A stretch of 64,000 bases of DNA from Pseudoduganella guangdongensis (GTDB lineage Bacteria > Pseudomonadota > Gammaproteobacteria > Burkholderiales > Burkholderiaceae_D), in assembly GCF_009857475.1 (NCBI RefSeq), contig NZ_WWCJ01000024.1:22215-86214 (forward strand), read 5' to 3'. The position numbers and the translations under genes are program-made. This document shows, in pieces, positions 16,887-26,196 of this stretch. The first letter of the stretch is position 1. Every line of letters begins with the position of its first letter. The notes beneath the pieces are model-generated. The model ran no database searches and was not told where the DNA came from. It saw only the letters and a list, made by a program, of their open reading frames with translations.

Positions 16887-19183
16887 TTGCGCAGGAATTA
16901 GAAGTAAGTTTGCATATGGCGTTTGTCGAGGCGCGGCAAGCACGGCACGAGTTCATCACCGTGGAACACCTGCTGCTGGCCTTGTTGGACAATCCATCGG
17001 CAGCCGAGGTGCTGCGCGCCTGCGCGGTGAATATTGAAGACCTGCGCAAGACGCTGACCAACTTCATCGGCGACAACACGCCGACCGTGCCGGGCACCGG
17101 CGAGGTGGACACCCAGCCAACCCTGGGCTTCCAGCGCGTGATCCAGCGCGCCATCATGCACGTGCAGTCGGCTTCCAACGGCAAGAAGGAAGTAACCGGC
17201 GCCAATGTGCTGGTGGCGATCTTCGGCGAGAAGGACTCGCACGCGGTGTACTACCTGCACCAGCAGGGCGTCACGCGCCTGGACGTGGTCAACTTCATCT
17301 CCCACGGCGTGCGCAAGGACCAGCAAATGGATTCCGGCAAAGCTTCCGAGGGCGTGGAAGAGGGCGCCGCACCGGAAGGCCAGGCCAAGGAGTCGCCGCT
17401 GGACCAGTTCACCCAGAACCTGAACAAGTCCGCCGCCGAAGGCAAGATCGACCCGCTGATCGGCCGCGAGGACGAAGTGGACCGCGTGATCCAGGTGCTG
17501 TGCCGCCGCCGCAAGAACAATCCGCTGCTGGTGGGCGAGGCCGGCGTGGGCAAGACCGCCATCGCCGAGGGTCTGGCGTACCGCATCACCCAGAACGACG
17601 TGCCGGAGGTGCTGTCCAATGCCGTGGTCTATTCGCTCGATATGGGCGCGCTGCTGGCCGGCACCAAGTACCGCGGCGACTTCGAGCAGCGCCTGAAGGC
17701 GGTGCTGAAGCAGCTGAAGGACAACCCGAACGGCATCCTGTTCATCGACGAAATCCACACCATCATCGGCGCCGGTTCGGCCTCGGGCGGTACGCTGGAT
17801 GCGTCCAACCTGCTCAAGCCTGCGCTGGCCAACGGCCAGCTGAAATGCATCGGCGCGACCACCTTCACGGAGTTCCGTGGCGTGTTCGAGAAGGACCATG
17901 CATTGAGCCGCCGCTTCCAAAAAGTGGACGTGAACGAGCCGACCGTGGAGCAGACCGTGCAAATCCTGCGCGGCCTGAAATCGCGCTTCGAGGAGCACCA
18001 TGGCGTGAAATACTCGTCGTCGGCGCTGTCGACGGCGGCTGAACTGGCGGCGCGCTTCATCAACGACCGCCACCTGCCGGACAAGGCGATCGACGTGATC
18101 GACGAGGCGGGCGCCGCCCAGCGCATCCTGCCGAAGTCGAAGCAGAAGAAAACCATCGGCAAGACCGAGATCGAGGAAATCATCTCCAAGATCGCGCGTA
18201 TTCCGCCGCAAACCGTCAACCAGGACGACCGCAGCAAGCTGCAGACCATCGATCGCGACCTGCGCAATGTCGTGTTCGGCCAGGATCCGGCGATCGAAGC
18301 GCTGGCATCGGCGATCAAGATGGCGCGCGCCGGCCTGGGCAAGCAGGACAAGCCGATCGGCTCCTTCCTGTTCTCCGGTCCGACCGGCGTCGGCAAGACC
18401 GAGGTGGCCAAGCAGCTGGCCTTCATCCTGGGTATTGAGCTGATCCGCTTCGACATGTCCGAATACATGGAGCGCCATGCGGTGAGCCGCCTGATCGGCG
18501 CGCCGCCGGGCTATGTGGGTTACGACCAGGGCGGCCTGCTGACCGAGGCGGTCACCAAGAAGCCGCACGCGGTGCTGCTGCTGGACGAGATCGAGAAGGC
18601 GCATCCGGATATCTTCAATATCCTGCTGCAGGTGATGGACCACGGCACGCTGACCGACAACAACGGCCGCAAAGCCGACTTCCGCAACGTGATCATCATC
18701 ATGACCACCAATGCGGGTGCGGAAAGCCTGCAGAAGCGCTCGATCGGCTTCACCGACAGCAAGGAAGCGGGCGACGAGATGGCGGACATCAAGCGCATGT
18801 TCACGCCGGAGTTCCGCAACCGCCTGGATTCGATCATCAGCTTCCGCGCGCTGGACGAGGAGATCATCCTGCGCGTCGTGGACAAGTTCCTGATGCAGCT
18901 GGAAGAGCAGCTGCACGAGAAAAAGGTGGAAGCGATCTTCAGCGAGAAGCTGCGCAAGTTCCTGGCGAAGAAGGGCTTCGATCCGCTGATGGGCGCGCGT
19001 CCGATGTCGCGCCTGATCCAGGATATGATCCGCAAGGCGCTGGCCGACGAACTGCTGTTCGGCCGCCTGGTCAGCGGCGGGCGCGTGATCGTCGACCTGG
19101 ACGACGCGGAAGCGATCAAGCTGGAGTTCCCGGAGCCGGATGCGGCGCCGACCCCGCCGCCGGAAACCGTCGAAGTCGAATAA
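16883..19183 (+). CDS. clpA: ATP-dependent Clp protease ATP-binding subunit ClpA
   Basis: 766 residues. The N-terminal Clp_N repeats (about 1-145) are followed by AAA domain 1 with Walker A GEAGVGKTAIAEG and Walker B ILFIDEIH, and AAA domain 2 with GPTGVGKTEVAKQ and LLLDEIEKAHPD. The LIGAPPGYVGYDQGG pore loop and the C-terminal D2-small domain are present. There is no ClpB-type middle coiled coil, so this is ClpA. It unfolds substrates and feeds them to ClpP (gene not in the window). The start at 16883 overlaps the clpS stop. Confidence 0.98.
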   Translation: MIAQELEVSLHMAFVEARQARHEFITVEHLLLALLDNPSAAEVLRACAVNIEDLRKTLTNFIGDNTPTVPGTGEVDTQPTLGFQRVIQRAIMHVQSASNGKKEVTGANVLVAIFGEKDSHAVYYLHQQGVTRLDVVNFISHGVRKDQQMDSGKASEGVEEGAAPEGQAKESPLDQFTQNLNKSAAEGKIDPLIGREDEVDRVIQVLCRRRKNNPLLVGEAGVGKTAIAEGLAYRITQNDVPEVLSNAVVYSLDMGALLAGTKYRGDFEQRLKAVLKQLKDNPNGILFIDEIHTIIGAGSASGGTLDASNLLKPALANGQLKCIGATTFTEFRGVFEKDHALSRRFQKVDVNEPTVEQTVQILRGLKSRFEEHHGVKYSSSALSTAAELAARFINDRHLPDKAIDVIDEAGAAQRILPKSKQKKTIGKTEIEEIISKIARIPPQTVNQDDRSKLQTIDRDLRNVVFGQDPAIEALASAIKMARAGLGKQDKPIGSFLFSGPTGVGKTEVAKQLAFILGIELIRFDMSEYMERHAVSRLIGAPPGYVGYDQGGLLTEAVTKKPHAVLLLDEIEKAHPDIFNILLQVMDHGTLTDNNGRKADFRNVIIIMTTNAGAESLQKRSIGFTDSKEAGDEMADIKRMFTPEFRNRLDSIISFRALDEEIILRVVDKFLMQLEEQLHEKKVEAIFSEKLRKFLAKKGFDPLMGARPMSRLIQDMIRKALADELLFGRLVSGGRVIVDLDDAEAIKLEFPEPDAAPTPPPETVEVE

Positions 19184-19202
19184 ACCGGCATAGCGCCGCA
19201 AA

Positions 19203-19229
19203 AACCCGCTCACAGAGCGGGTTTTTTAT
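19203..19229 (+). terminator. clpA intrinsic terminator
   Basis: ACCCGCT, loop CACAG, AGCGGGT, then TTTTTATT. It ends the clpS-clpA transcript and insulates the protease gene that follows. Confidence 0.9.
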
Positions 19230-19269
19230 TGCACAATCGTGAGCGGTTTAATCATCTTTTATAAACGTA

Positions 19270-22200
19270 ATGAATAAATCCATCCTGCTTTCGCTTGGCC
19301 TGCTGGCCGCCACAGCCGGCGCCCATGCCGCCGACCCATATGTCCGATTCCCCGCCGTGCGCGGCGACACGGTGGTCTTCACCGCCGAAGGCGACCTGTG
19401 GAAAGCCGGCGTCGCCGGCGGCCCGGCGCAACGCCTGACCACGCATGCCGGTTCCGAGACCCAGGCCGCCATTTCGCCGGACGGCCAGTGGCTGGCCTTC
19501 GTGGCCAGCTATGAAGGCGCGCCGGAAGCCTACGTCATGCCGCTGGCCGGCGGCCTGCCCAAGCGCCTGACCTTCGCCAACGAGAATGTGCGCGTGCTGG
19601 GCTGGACCGCCAAGGGCGAGGTGCTGGTGGCGCTGCCGACCCAGACCGGCCCGCGCAACCGCTGGGAAGTGGCGGCGCTGCAGCCCGACACCCTGGCGCG
19701 CCGCAGCTTCCCGGTGGCCGACGCCAACGACGCGGTGCTGGACGATGCAGGCAAGACGCTGTATTTCACCCGCCTCGGCCTGCTGATGACCGGCGACAAT
19801 GTGCGCCGCTACCGCGGTGGCGCGACGGCCCAGCTGTGGCGCTACGACGTGGACGGCGGCGGCGAGGCGCGCCCGGTATTCCAAGGCGACACGGCCAATT
19901 TCAAACGCCCGATGTGGTGGAAGGGCCGCCTGTACTTCGTCAGCGACCGCGACGGCGCCGACAATATCTGGTCCGCCAACGCGGACGGCGGCGACCTGCG
20001 CGCGCATACCCAGCACAAGGACTGGGATGTGCGCAACGCCGCGCTGGGCGACGGCCGCATCGTCTACCAGCTGGGCGCGGACGCGCAGCTGCTGGACCTG
20101 GACAGCGGCGCCACCCGCGCGCTGAAGGTGTCGCTGCTGTCGGACTTCGACCAGCAGCGCACGCGCCAGGTCCGCTCGCCGCTGGAGGCCCTGACCAATA
20201 CCGCGCTGTCGGCGCGCGAGGAGCGCGTGGTGCTGACCGCGCGCGGGCGCGTCAGCATTGCCGGCACCGGCAGCCTGCGCCGGGTCGAGATCGCCATCCC
20301 GGAAGGCGCGCGCGCCCGTGACGCGGTCTTCAGCCACGACGAGAAATCGGTCTACGCCATCGTCGACACCAGCGGCGAGAACGAGATCTGGAAGTTCGCC
20401 GCCGACGGCTCCGGCAAGGCCGAGCGCCTGACCACCGACGGCAACAACCACCGCTGGGCGATCTACCCTTCGCCGGACGGCAAGTGGCTGGCGCACAATG
20501 ACAAGAAAGGCCGCATGTGGCTGCTGGACCTGGCCACGCGCGTGAACACCCTGGTGGACGACGCCGGCAAGGCGGCCGGCATCGACCAGCACGACCCGGC
20601 CGTGTGGTCGCCCGACAGCCGCTACCTGGCCTTCGTGCGCTCCGACACGGACGCGCAGCGCGACCAGGTCGGCCTGTACGCGGTGGAGGGCAAGCAGCTG
20701 GCCTTCGTGACGGGCGACCGCTATCCGTCCGAGTCGCCGGTGTTCTCGCCGGACGGCCGCTGGCTGTACTTCCTGTCGGCGCGCAATTTCACGCTGGCCA
20801 ACGGCTCGCCATGGGGCGACCGCAATATGGGCCCGGTGTTCGACAAGCGCGTCGGCGTGTTCGCGCTGGCCCTGCAGCCGGGCAACCGCTTCCCCTTCAA
20901 GCCGGACGATGAGTTGAGCAAGGCGGGCGCCAAGCCGGCCGAAACGCCGGAGGAGAAGGCGGCGGAAAAGGCGGTCGAGAAGGCGGTCGAGAAAGTGGCC
21001 GACGCCAAGGCCGACAAGGCGGCCGGTGGTGTGCCTGCCAAGCCAGGCGCGCCGGCCAAGCCTGCGCTGCCGGCCATCGTGTTCGCCGGCCTGGCCGAGC
21101 GCGTGTACGAAGTGCCGCTGGCTCCCGGCAATTACCGCGACCTGGCGGTGGACGACAAGCGCCTGTATTTCCTGGAGCGCGAGGGCAGCGACGGCCGTTC
21201 CACGCTCAAGACGCTGGCCATTGCGCGCAACAATCCGCAGCCGGAAGTGTTTGCCGCCAATGTGCGCAGTTTTGAGCTGTCCGGCGACCGCAAACGCGTG
21301 TTCTACCGCAGCTTCTCGGCCAGCGGCCCGGGCGATATGCTGATCGTGGACGCGGGCGCCAAGCAGCCGGCCGACATCAGCAAGGCCAAGGTGCGCGTGG
21401 AGGATTGGACCTTCGTCTCCAACCCGCGCCTGGAATGGAAGCAGATGTTCAACGACGCCTGGCGCATGCACCGCGATTTCCTGTACGACGCCAAGATGCG
21501 CGGCGTGGACTGGAACCTGGTGCGCTCCAAGTACACGCCGCTGGTCGAACGCGTGACCGAGCGTGCGGAGCTGAACGACATCCTGGGCATGATGGTGGCC
21601 GAAGTCGGCGCCCTGCATTCGCAGGTGCAGCCGGGCGATATCCGCCGTCCCGCGCCGGAGGGCAGCCCGGCCGGCCTGGGCGCCGTGCTGGCGCGCACCG
21701 CCAAGGGCTACCGCGTCGAGCATGTCTACCGCACCGAGCCCGAGCTGCCGAATGCGCGCGGGCCGCTGGCGCAGCCGGACGTGGACGTGCGCGAGGGCGA
21801 CACCATCACCGCCGTCAACGGCAAGCCGGTGCTCGAGGCGCGCGATATTTCCGACCTGCTGCTGAATCAGGCCGACAAGCAGGTGCTGCTGAACGTGGTC
21901 ACGGCCAAGGGCGCGCAGCGCTCGGTGATCGTGACGCCGGTGGCGCAGGCGCGCCATGCGACCCTGCGCTACGGCGACTGGGAGCAAAGCCTGGCGCGCA
22001 AGGTGGATGAAGCCTCCAAAGGCCGCATCGGCTACCTGCACCTGCGCGCCATGGGGCCGAACGATATCGCCACCTTCGCGCGCGAGTTCTACGCCAACGT
22101 CAACCGCGACGGCCTGATTATCGATGTGCGCCGCAACCAGGGCGGCAATATCGACAGCTGGATCATCGAGAAGCTGCTGCGCAAGGCCTGGGCTTACTGG

Positions 22201-22626
22201 GCGCCGCCGTCGGGCCGCACCTATCCGAATATGCAGAACACCTTCCGCGGCCACCTGGTGGTGCTGGTCGATGAGCTGACCTATTCGGATGGCGAAACCT
22301 TCGCGGCCGGCGTCAAGTCGCTGGGGCTGGCGCCGCTGGTCGGCAAGCGCACGGCCGGCGCCGGCGTCTGGCTGAGCGACCGCAACCGCCTGAGCGACAA
22401 CGGCATGGTGCGCGTGGCGGAGAACGGCCAGTTCAGCGAGGCCGACGGTCAGTGGCTGATCGAGGGCGTGGGCGTGTCGCCGGACGTGGAGGTGGACAAC
22501 CTGCCGCACGCCAGCTACAAGGGGCAGGACCGCCAGCTGGACGTGGCGATCGAAATGCTGCAGAAGAAGCTGAGAGAGCAGCCGGTCAGGCCGCTGCAGC
22601 CGCAAGCCATTCCGGCCTTGAAATAA
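19270..22626 (+). CDS. Secreted tricorn-type S41 protease
   Basis: 1118 residues with a signal peptide cut near AHAA (residue 21). Beta-propeller repeats (PD40-like: SPDGQWLAF, SPDGKWLAH, SPDSRYLAF) cover about residues 30-550. A Lys/Glu/Ala-rich unordered insert lies at about 555-595, then the second propeller part and the C1 helical domain (about 700-790). A PDZ domain follows at about 800-880 (VREGDTITAVNGKPV), and last the S41 core with IDVRRNQGGNIDSW and the nucleophile Ser1006 in LTYSDGE. Tricorn enzymes are large peptidases; bacterial exported members act in the periplasm on peptides. It is downstream of a terminator and so has its own promoter. Confidence 0.92.
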   Translation: MNKSILLSLGLLAATAGAHAADPYVRFPAVRGDTVVFTAEGDLWKAGVAGGPAQRLTTHAGSETQAAISPDGQWLAFVASYEGAPEAYVMPLAGGLPKRLTFANENVRVLGWTAKGEVLVALPTQTGPRNRWEVAALQPDTLARRSFPVADANDAVLDDAGKTLYFTRLGLLMTGDNVRRYRGGATAQLWRYDVDGGGEARPVFQGDTANFKRPMWWKGRLYFVSDRDGADNIWSANADGGDLRAHTQHKDWDVRNAALGDGRIVYQLGADAQLLDLDSGATRALKVSLLSDFDQQRTRQVRSPLEALTNTALSAREERVVLTARGRVSIAGTGSLRRVEIAIPEGARARDAVFSHDEKSVYAIVDTSGENEIWKFAADGSGKAERLTTDGNNHRWAIYPSPDGKWLAHNDKKGRMWLLDLATRVNTLVDDAGKAAGIDQHDPAVWSPDSRYLAFVRSDTDAQRDQVGLYAVEGKQLAFVTGDRYPSESPVFSPDGRWLYFLSARNFTLANGSPWGDRNMGPVFDKRVGVFALALQPGNRFPFKPDDELSKAGAKPAETPEEKAAEKAVEKAVEKVADAKADKAAGGVPAKPGAPAKPALPAIVFAGLAERVYEVPLAPGNYRDLAVDDKRLYFLEREGSDGRSTLKTLAIARNNPQPEVFAANVRSFELSGDRKRVFYRSFSASGPGDMLIVDAGAKQPADISKAKVRVEDWTFVSNPRLEWKQMFNDAWRMHRDFLYDAKMRGVDWNLVRSKYTPLVERVTERAELNDILGMMVAEVGALHSQVQPGDIRRPAPEGSPAGLGAVLARTAKGYRVEHVYRTEPELPNARGPLAQPDVDVREGDTITAVNGKPVLEARDISDLLLNQADKQVLLNVVTAKGAQRSVIVTPVAQARHATLRYGDWEQSLARKVDEASKGRIGYLHLRAMGPNDIATFAREFYANVNRDGLIIDVRRNQGGNIDSWIIEKLLRKAWAYWAPPSGRTYPNMQNTFRGHLVVLVDELTYSDGETFAAGVKSLGLAPLVGKRTAGAGVWLSDRNRLSDNGMVRVAENGQFSEADGQWLIEGVGVSPDVEVDNLPHASYKGQDRQLDVAIEMLQKKLREQPVRPLQPQAIPALK

Positions 22627-22629
22627 GCG

Positions 22630-23346
22630 CTAGAAGTCCTGTAGTTGTTTGAGCGCCGCCGCCCGGCGGCGCGATACTTCCACCGCCATGTCGTCCAGGC
22701 GCAGGGTCAGCCCGCCGCCGTCCGCGTTGTCGATGCCGCGCACGGCCGCCAGGTTGACGATGTGGCGGCGGCTGGCGCGGAAAAACTGCTGCGGATCGAG
22801 GCGCTGCTCCAGTTGCAGCAGCGAGCGCGCCAGCAGCGGCCTGGCGTCGTCGAAATAGAGGCGGGTGTAGTTGCCCTCCGACTCGAACAGGCGGATATCC
22901 TCCAGCTTGACGAACCAGCAGCGTTCACCATCGCGGATAAACAGCTTGCGCGGCGCGCTACTGGGCGCGGGCGCCATGCCCAGGCGCGCGGCGGCCCGCT
23001 CCAGGGCGGAGGCCAGGCGCTGCGGCTCGATCGGTTTCATCAGGTAGTCCAGGGCGCTGGCTTCGAAGGCTTGCAGGGCGTACTGGTCGAAGGCGGTGGT
23101 GAAGATCACTTCCGGCGCATCGTCCAGCGCGGCCAGCAGGTCGAAGCCGCTGCCGCCCGGCATTTGCACGTCCAGCAGCAGCAAGTCCGGCTGCAGCGCC
23201 GCCACCTGCAGCGCCGCCTCGGCCGCATTGGCCGCTTCCCCCACGATCTGCACCCCCGGATGGCTGGCCAGCATGCGCCGCAACTCGGCGCGCGCCAGGC
23301 GTTCGTCGTCGACAAGCAGGACGCGCATGATGCGGGTGTGTTCCAT
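22630..23346 (-). CDS. LytTR-type response regulator with intact receiver
   Basis: 238 residues from the ATG at 23346; an ATG at 23328 (MRVLLVDDE) is a possible alternative start. The receiver has the acidic pair DDE, phosphoacceptor Asp59 in LLLLDVQMPGGSG, Thr in FTTAFD and Lys in LMKPIE. The C-terminal LytTR domain shows FFRASRRHIVNLAAVRGI. It is the last gene of a four-gene minus-strand block (kinase, kinase, regulator, regulator) and is the likely functional output of both kinases. Similar in sequence to the neighbouring regulator, so the two arose by duplication. Confidence 0.9.
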   Translation of the reverse strand: MEHTRIMRVLLVDDERLARAELRRMLASHPGVQIVGEAANAAEAALQVAALQPDLLLLDVQMPGGSGFDLLAALDDAPEVIFTTAFDQYALQAFEASALDYLMKPIEPQRLASALERAAARLGMAPAPSSAPRKLFIRDGERCWFVKLEDIRLFESEGNYTRLYFDDARPLLARSLLQLEQRLDPQQFFRASRRHIVNLAAVRGIDNADGGGLTLRLDDMAVEVSRRRAAALKQLQDF

Positions 23347-23356
23347 GGTGAGAAAT

Positions 23357-24025
23357 TTATCGGATGATTTGGTCGATGTGAGCATACATCCTTACCGGAA
23401 TGCCTGCCACGTCCAGCTGCAAGGCGCCGTCGCCGGACTGGCTGATGCGGCGCACGTCGGCCAGGTTGACGATATGGCGCGGGCTGGCGCGCATGAAGCG
23501 CAGTGGATCCAGCCTGGCTTCGATCTCGCGCAAGGGGCGCTGGATGAGCGGCGCCGCGCCTGGCAGGTAGGCGCGCGTGTGGCGGCCCTCGGCTTCGAAC
23601 AGGCGTACGTCATCCTGCCGTACCAGCCAGCAGCGCTCGCCGTCGCGCAGCAAGAGCTTGCGCTGCTGGCGGCCGCCACCCATGCCGCGCCTGACGGCGA
23701 CCCGCTGCAGCGCGGCGGCCAGGCGTTCGGTATCGATGGGCTTGAGCAGCGTGTCGGGCAGGCCGGGCCCGTGGCCGGTAGTGAATACCAGTTCCGGCGC
23801 GTCCTCGGTGGCGTCTGGCAGCGCCTCGTGCAAGTCGTAGCCGCTGCCGTCCGGCAGTTGTACATTCACCAGGGCCAGGTCCGGCGTGAGCAGCGCCGCC
23901 TGGGACAGGGCGCCGGCGATGCTGTCCGCTTCACCCACGATTTCCACGTCGGGGTGGACTGCCAGCAGGCGGCGCAGCTCCTGGCGCGCCAGCCGCTCGT
24001 CGTCAACGAGCAGCACGCGCATCAT
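23357..24025 (-). CDS. LytTR-type regulator with degenerate receiver (Asn in place of phosphoacceptor Asp)
   Basis: 222 residues. The N-terminus MMRVLLVDDERLARQELRRL keeps the acidic pocket, but the phosphorylation site reads LALVNVQLPDGSG: Asn54 (codon AAT) stands where its sibling has Asp59. The alpha4-beta5 stretch between the conserved Thr and Lys is about 8 residues shorter than in the sibling (FTTGHGPGLPDTLLKP). The LytTR domain is intact (MRASPRHIVNLADVRRI). So it cannot be phosphorylated in the usual way but can probably still bind DNA: a constitutive or heterodimer-forming regulator is a reasonable inference. Its ATG overlaps the stop of the upstream kinase (ATGA). Confidence 0.88.
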   Translation of the reverse strand: MMRVLLVDDERLARQELRRLLAVHPDVEIVGEADSIAGALSQAALLTPDLALVNVQLPDGSGYDLHEALPDATEDAPELVFTTGHGPGLPDTLLKPIDTERLAAALQRVAVRRGMGGGRQQRKLLLRDGERCWLVRQDDVRLFEAEGRHTRAYLPGAAPLIQRPLREIEARLDPLRFMRASPRHIVNLADVRRISQSGDGALQLDVAGIPVRMYAHIDQIIR

Positions 24026-25056
24026 GCCGCCAGCGGGAAGTCGAGCGTGGCGCGCACCCAGCCGTCGCGCTCCACCAGTTCCAGGCTGGCGTCGCCGCCT
24101 TTGGCGTGCAGCAGCCGCTTGCGGGCATTGCCCAAGCCGATGCGCGTGGAGTTGCCCAGCATGGCCAGGGCGCCGCGGTTGGCCACCTCGATGGCGGCGC
24201 GGCCGCCGGCGTGGCGGGCGCTGATGCGGATCTCGCTCCCGCTGCTGCTTCGCTCCACGCCGTACTTGACGGCGTTTTCCACCAGCGTTTGCAAGGACAT
24301 GGGCGGAATCGCCACCGTTTCCATGCCGGGCGCGATATCCAGCGCCACGCTCAGGCGTTCCTCGAAGCGAATCTTTTCGATCGCGAGGTACGCCTGCACG
24401 GCTTCCAGCTCGTCCTTCAGCGGCACGGTGTCGGCATAGCTGGAGGCCAGGGTGTAGCGCATCAAGGTTGCCAGCTGGTCCACCATGCGCGCGGCCGACT
24501 CCTGGTTTTCGAAGATCAGCGCGCGCACGCTGTTCAGGCTATTGAAGAAGAAGTGCGGGTTGACCTGGGCCTGCAGGGCCTTCAGTTCGGCATCCTTGGC
24601 CAGCACGTCAAGACGCAGCGCTTCCGATTCGAAGCGGTTGGCACGGCGCAAGGCGGTGGCGGCCATATAGGAGATCTGCCAGGCCATCATGACCCCGGTC
24701 CAGAACAAGAGCAGCATTGGCAGCCAGCTGCCGCTGTCGTCCTCTTTAAGCAGCACGCGCGCTATCAGGGCGACACATGCCGTTTGCAGCGGGCCGAGCA
24801 CGAGCAGGGCGACCGCCACCTGGCGCCAATCCACGGCGCGCGTGTTCCAGCGGCGCCCTTTCAGGAAGCGGCGCCATAGGTCCGTCAACAGCAGGCCGGC
24901 GACGCCGTCCAGGATGCAGGTGGCGACCGCGCCGGGCCGCGTGAGGAAGGGACCGTTGGCCAGCATGACAAAGCCGATAATGCCGCTCCAGCCGAGGAGT
25001 TGCAGGGGCCAATACCAGTTGATGCGCGCCAGCAGGGGGGCTTTACTTGTTTGCAT
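24022..25056 (-). CDS. LytS-type sensor histidine kinase, first of two paralogues
   Basis: 344 residues. Four hydrophobic helices in residues about 12-135 form a compact membrane sensor without a large periplasmic domain. A short coiled coil leads to the PF06580 box QVNPHFFFNSLNSVRAL (His168). The ATP-binding domain contains LVENAVKYGVE and GLGNARKRL. It is very similar to the kinase encoded upstream (identical over PHFFFNSLNSVRAL, IRFEERL and IPPMSLQTLVENAVKYGVE). It is translationally coupled to the degenerate regulator that follows. Confidence 0.88.
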   Translation of the reverse strand: MQTSKAPLLARINWYWPLQLLGWSGIIGFVMLANGPFLTRPGAVATCILDGVAGLLLTDLWRRFLKGRRWNTRAVDWRQVAVALLVLGPLQTACVALIARVLLKEDDSGSWLPMLLLFWTGVMMAWQISYMAATALRRANRFESEALRLDVLAKDAELKALQAQVNPHFFFNSLNSVRALIFENQESAARMVDQLATLMRYTLASSYADTVPLKDELEAVQAYLAIEKIRFEERLSVALDIAPGMETVAIPPMSLQTLVENAVKYGVERSSSGSEIRISARHAGGRAAIEVANRGALAMLGNSTRIGLGNARKRLLHAKGGDASLELVERDGWVRATLDFPLAA

Positions 25057-25076
25057 GATCGTTCGATGGGTTGTGT

Positions 25077-26120
25077 TCAGGCTGCGAGCGGGAAGCGCAA
25101 GGTGGCGCGCACCCAGCCTTCATGCTCGCTCAGGTCCAGGCTGGCCTGGCCGCCTTTGGCCAGCTCCAGGCGTTTGCGCGCGTTGGACAGCCCGACGCGG
25201 GTGGCGCCGGGGTTGGCGCGCAGCACGCCCTGGTTGGCGACCTCGATCACCGCGCCGGCTCCGTCCTGGCGGGCGATGATGCGGATCTCGCTGCCGGCCG
25301 ACCGCGGCTCGACGCCGTACTTGACCGCGTTTTCGACCAGCGTTTGCAACGACATGGGTGGGATGGTGACGCCTTCCATGCCGGCTTCGATCTCGAAGCG
25401 CGCGCGCAGGCGTTCTTCGAAACGGATCTGCTCGATCGCCAGGTAGGCGCGCACCGCGCCCAGTTCCTGTGCCAAAGGCACACAGTCTGTGAAGGTGGAC
25501 ATCAGGGTGTAGCGCATCAGTGTTGCCAGCTGGTCGATCATGTTGGCGGCGTTGTCGCGGTCCTCGTACATCAGGGCGCGCACGCTGTTCAGGCTATTGA
25601 AGAAGAAATGCGGGTTGACCTGCGATTGCAGGGCGCGCAGTTCGGCATCCTTGGCCAGCACTTCCAGGCGCAGGGTTTCGGCTTCCAGCAGCAGCGCCTC
25701 GGCTTCCAGGCGCTGGTTGCGGCGCAGCGACAGGGCCGCCATGTAGGCGACGTTCCAGGCCAGCATGATGCCGCTCCAGAACAGCAGCAGCATCATGATC
25801 CAGCCCGGCGGCGCGCTGTTCCAGCCTCCGCCGGAAATAAGCTGGTCCATTGCCAGGTTGCTCGCCGCCTGGACGGTACCCAGCACCACGGTGGCGACCA
25901 GCGCGGCCGGCCAGGCCAGCGCTTGGCCGCGCGCCTGGCGCCGGCGGCACAGGCGGTGCCACGCCTCCGACAATAGCAGGCCGGTGGCGCCGCACCAGGC
26001 GGCCAACGGGAAATAAATGGTGCTCAGGGGACTGAACTGGTTGATGAAGAGGGCCGTGAACAGGGCGATGGCGCTCCAGCCAAGCACCTGCAACAGCCAA
26101 TAATAGTGAGCGCGTTTCAT
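25077..26120 (-). CDS. LytS-type sensor histidine kinase, second of two paralogues
   Basis: 347 residues from the ATG at 26120; a nearby ATG at 26132 is possible. Same plan as the next kinase downstream: four membrane helices (about 8-130), linker helix with repeated LEAEALLLEAETLRLE, then QVNPHFFFNSLNSVRAL (His171) and the ATP-binding domain LVENAVKYGVE. It is the first gene of the block, 20 bases upstream of its paralogue. High identity in the catalytic half and divergence in the membrane half suggest that the pair senses different cues. Confidence 0.88.
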   Translation of the reverse strand: MKRAHYYWLLQVLGWSAIALFTALFINQFSPLSTIYFPLAAWCGATGLLLSEAWHRLCRRRQARGQALAWPAALVATVVLGTVQAASNLAMDQLISGGGWNSAPPGWIMMLLLFWSGIMLAWNVAYMAALSLRRNQRLEAEALLLEAETLRLEVLAKDAELRALQSQVNPHFFFNSLNSVRALMYEDRDNAANMIDQLATLMRYTLMSTFTDCVPLAQELGAVRAYLAIEQIRFEERLRARFEIEAGMEGVTIPPMSLQTLVENAVKYGVEPRSAGSEIRIIARQDGAGAVIEVANQGVLRANPGATRVGLSNARKRLELAKGGQASLDLSEHEGWVRATLRFPLAA

Positions 26121-26196
26121 GGGTGGGAGCATAACGCATCCCCCGCGCAGGCATGGCAGCGGCGTGACGAACGGTAGAAACGCGTGATGGGTGGTG

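Noticed and set aside
16898..22605. Two very long open frames (771 and 1117 codons) opposite clpA and the tricorn protease
   Set aside because: The frames lie in codon register with strongly GC-biased genes and give Arg/His/Gln-rich nonsense; the plus-strand genes have clear domains.
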